64,000 nucleotides of DNA from Knoellia flava TL1. Lineage in GTDB: Bacteria; Actinomycetota; Actinomycetes; Actinomycetales; Dermatophilaceae. A model generated the notes under the pieces. It worked only from the letters and a program-made list of their open reading frames with translations, did not search any database and was not told the DNA's origin. Positions 61,935 through 64,000 of this stretch are shown here, in pieces. The DNA is taken from positions 62,001 to 126,000 of the forward strand of contig NZ_AVPI01000001.1 of the NCBI RefSeq assembly GCF_000768675.1, in the 5' to 3' direction. Each line of letters starts with the position of its first letter. The stretch's first letter is position 1. The position numbers and the translations under genes were made by a program.

Positions 61935-62660
61935 TCAGCGGGCCGCGTCGAGCACGACCGGCAGGAGGAAGAGCATGCCGAGCGACCACGTGAGGTGGGT
62001 GACGATCGGGCCGAGAATGCCGCCGGTGACGCGTCGCTGGAGCCCGACGACCATCCCGACGAGCGCCGCGGCGAGGACGAGCAGGGCGATTCCCGAGCCG
62101 GCGACGACGAGCGCATAGACCACGGTCGTCACGAGCACCGCGTGCCGGCGGCCGACCGCGGCGAAGAGCGAGCCACGGAAGAAGAGCTCCTCCGCGACAC
62201 CGTTGACCGCGGTGATGACGGCGACGACCGCGAACGACCCGAACCGGGCGTGGTCGAGGAGGCGGTCGACCGGCTCACGGAGCCCGGGGATCCGTGCGAC
62301 AGCGACGGCCCCGACGAGGAAGAGTCCCAGCAGCATCGTGCCGAGGACGAGCGACTGCACCACGGACCTGCTCGGGCGGTCGCCCGCGCGCGTGTGCGCG
62401 AACCCGAGGTGGAGCGGCCCGGACATCAGCGCGCCGAAGGTCCACACGGCCGCGAGTGCGAGGGTCGCCGGATAGAAGAGGTCGTTGCCCGGTTCGATCC
62501 GCAGTGCCCAGGCGTTGACGCCCAGCCCGACGACGAGGGTGGCGAGTGCGACGACCCGACGCCGCTTGAACGCCCAGTCGCTCTCGGTGTGGTCGCGCGG
62601 GACCGGCGTCACGAGGGCAGCGTTGAGGAATCTCCGCAGTTCGTCGACCGGATTCGCCAT
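61935..62660 (-). CDS. CPBP-family intramembrane protease-like protein
   Basis: A 241-residue membrane protein with about 7 helices. The CPBP (Abi) motif EELFFR is in NGVAEELFFRGSLFAAVG near residue 157, and the later motif is in GGILGPIVTHLTW (conserved histidine). CPBP proteins act as intramembrane glutamic proteases or immunity factors. ATG 62660 shares the CATG with an ATG on the opposite strand at 62659. Target unknown. Confidence 0.83.
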   Translation of the reverse strand: MANPVDELRRFLNAALVTPVPRDHTESDWAFKRRRVVALATLVVGLGVNAWALRIEPGNDLFYPATLALAAVWTFGALMSGPLHLGFAHTRAGDRPSRSVVQSLVLGTMLLGLFLVGAVAVARIPGLREPVDRLLDHARFGSFAVVAVITAVNGVAEELFFRGSLFAAVGRRHAVLVTTVVYALVVAGSGIALLVLAAALVGMVVGLQRRVTGGILGPIVTHLTWSLGMLFLLPVVLDAAR

Positions 62661-62682
62661 GACGAGTGAGACGATGCCACAG

Positions 62683-63675
62683 ATGACTTCCTCCCAGCAG
62701 CCTTCAGTCCTCGTGACGGGCGCGACCGGCTACATCGGGTCCCGTCTCGTGCCGGTGCTCCTCGACGCCGGGCTGCGGGTCCGCGTCCTCACCCGCTCCG
62801 CCGACCGGCTGCGCGCCCGTCGCTGGGCCGACGACGTCGAGGTCGTCGAGGGTGACGCGACCTCGCGCCAGGACCTCGACCGAGCCCTCGAGGGCATCGA
62901 CGTCGCCTACTACCTCCTGCACTCGATGGACGGCAAGGACGACTTCGAGCAGCGCGATCGCGACCTCGCCCGCACCTTCGGGCTCGCCGCGCAGGGTGCC
63001 GACGTCGGCCGCATCGTCTACCTCTCCGGGTTGCACCCCGACAGTGGCCACCTCTCCCCCCACCTCGCGTCTCGGGTCGAGGTCGGTGACCTGCTCATGG
63101 CCTCGGGCGTGCCCACGGTGGTGCTCCAGGCAGCGATCATCATCGGCTCGGGGTCGGCGTCGTTCGAGATGCTGCGCCACCTCACCCGCAAGCTGCCGGT
63201 CATGGTGACGCCGAAGTGGGTCAACAACCGGATCCAGCCGATCGCCATCGCCGACATCCTCCACTACCTCGTCGGTGCGGCGACCGTCGAGGGCGACGTC
63301 AACCGCACCTTCGACGTGGGCGGGCCCGAGGTCCTCACCTACCGCGAGATGATCCAGCGCTTCGCCCGCGTCGCCGGGCTGCGAGAGCGGGCGATCCGCA
63401 CCGTCCCCGTCCTCACCCCGGGCCTCGCGAGCCACTGGGTCGGGCTCGTCACCCCCGTGCCGTCGGGCATCGCCAAGCCGCTCGTCGGCAGCCTCATCCA
63501 CGAGGTCGTCTGCCAGGAGGACGACATCGACGACGTCGTCGGACCCCCGCGGGGCGGCAAGACGGGCTTCGACGACGCCGTCCGCGCGGCGCTCGACGGT
63601 GCCAAGGACCGCCCCGAGCCGGGCACGGTTGACCCGGCCCGGCTCACGGCCGCCGACCCCGACTGGGCCGGCTGA
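62683..63675 (+). CDS. NAD(P)H-binding epimerase-like protein
   Basis: A 330-residue Rossmann protein: TGATGYIGSRLVPVLLDAGLRVRVLTRS at the N-terminus, VEGDATSRQDLDRALEGIDVAYYLLHSM, then NRIQPIAIADILHYLVGA and FDVGGPEVLTYREMIQRFA. Typical of extended or atypical SDRs of the NmrA/DUF2867-linked type. Substrate unknown. Three starts are possible (62659, 62674, 62683); ATG 62683 has a weak -10-like GACGAT 7 nt upstream and the best position before the glycine loop. Faces the cyclopropane synthase end. Confidence 0.8.
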   Translation: MTSSQQPSVLVTGATGYIGSRLVPVLLDAGLRVRVLTRSADRLRARRWADDVEVVEGDATSRQDLDRALEGIDVAYYLLHSMDGKDDFEQRDRDLARTFGLAAQGADVGRIVYLSGLHPDSGHLSPHLASRVEVGDLLMASGVPTVVLQAAIIIGSGSASFEMLRHLTRKLPVMVTPKWVNNRIQPIAIADILHYLVGAATVEGDVNRTFDVGGPEVLTYREMIQRFARVAGLRERAIRTVPVLTPGLASHWVGLVTPVPSGIAKPLVGSLIHEVVCQEDDIDDVVGPPRGGKTGFDDAVRAALDGAKDRPEPGTVDPARLTAADPDWAG

Positions 63676-63702
63676 GCGACGACCCCGCCGCCCGGCCGCG
63701 GG

Positions 63703-64000
63703 TCAGTCGCGGCGCATCGTCACCTGGGCGACGTCGAGGTAGCCGGACGCGAACCCCGCCTCGCAGTAGGCGAGGTAGAACTCCCACATCCGCTTGAACG
63801 TCTCGTCGAAGCCGCCGCCCTCGATCCGCGGCCACGCCTCGAGGAACTGCATCCGCCACCGGCGCAGCGTCTCGGCGTAGTCGCCGCCGAACGCCCGGAC
63901 CCCGCGCACCCGCAGACCCGTATGCCGTCCGGTCACCTCCGAGATCGCGTCCAGCGACGGGATGAGGCCACCGGGGAAGATGTACTTCTGGATCCAGCCG
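63703..64000 (-). CDS. Cyclopropane-fatty-acyl-phospholipid synthase (3' part, truncated by window end)
   Basis: Only the last 99 codons lie in the window; the gene continues beyond position 64000. Visible residues include WIQKYIFPGGLIPSLDAI, typical of the CFA synthase family, and LRRWRMQFLEAWPRIE with WEFYLAYCEAGFASGYLDVAQ near the C-terminus. The enzyme adds a methylene or methyl group from SAM to unsaturated acyl chains in phospholipids. A 12-mer copy (63920-63931) lies inside the gene. Confidence 0.85.
   Translation of the reverse strand, partial: GWIQKYIFPGGLIPSLDAISEVTGRHTGLRVRGVRAFGGDYAETLRRWRMQFLEAWPRIEGGGFDETFKRMWEFYLAYCEAGFASGYLDVAQVTMRRD

Overview
The window is 64 kb of very GC-rich DNA with tightly packed genes, frequent GTG starts and many four-base stop/start overlaps. 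It carries mycothiol genes (mshA, mshD, an S-(hydroxymethyl)mycothiol dehydrogenase), senX3-regX3, CarD, GlnR, an HbhA-like protein and an Rpf. Together these place it in the chromosome of an actinobacterium (Actinomycetota). Gene content suggests a Micrococcales member, perhaps Intrasporangiaceae or Dermacoccaceae, but that placement is inference. There is no rRNA, IS element, integrase or CRISPR array; one tRNA (Lys, TTT) is present.

Layout. 0-9.5 kb: acyl-CoA binding protein, secreted Rpf, a ThrE-type exporter coupled to a membrane Ser/Thr kinase, a CBS protein, an orphan sugar-ABC ATPase, and small membrane proteins. 9.6-16.3 kb: rlmB, cysS, a mycothiol-linked formaldehyde detoxification pair, and the carD-ispD-SDR-ispF chain. 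16.5-22 kb: senX3-regX3, phoU, and an ECF sigma factor with a membrane partner. 22-30.3 kb: gpmA, a PIG-L deacetylase, mshA and neighbours, dtd, asparaginase, hbhA and its HTH neighbour. 30.4-38.4 kb: DUF4395, a BKACE enzyme, ygfZ-fur, an LCP wall ligase, nitrobindin, DsrE, MoaD, glnR-mshD. 38.5-43.6 kb: murJ, then a FemX / ATP-grasp / aspartate-racemase locus that looks like a branched peptidoglycan bridge with a D-amino acid. 43.7-54 kb: phosphate block (ppk-mutT1, pstSCAB, pit with its DUF47 partner). 54.4-64 kb: crotonase, tRNA-Lys, a molybdopterin oxidoreductase without cysteine cluster ligands, membrane proteins, and the end of a cyclopropane synthase gene.

Phosphate is the main functional theme. 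11-nt direct repeats of the GTTCACC type (PHO-box-like) lie in front of phoU/senX3, ppk and pstS, so the two-component system and its likely targets share the window. Mycothiol synthesis and cell-wall assembly are secondary themes.

The strongest unexplained signals are in the DNA itself. (1) A 12-mer, GTATGCCGTCCG, and its 7-base core are far more frequent than base composition predicts, on both strands, in and between genes; copies form hairpins and the motif contains 8 bases of the Neisseria uptake sequence. (2) Five palindromes of exactly 73 bp, plus two shorter relatives, sit almost only where genes converge and keep their pairing by paired base changes. (3) A second, 47-bp palindrome family has two copies. 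(4) Two genes (ispD, mutT1) appear to start at CTG inside a CTGA overlap. (5) About a dozen genes have a TANNNT box 6-7 nt before the start codon, implying leaderless mRNAs.
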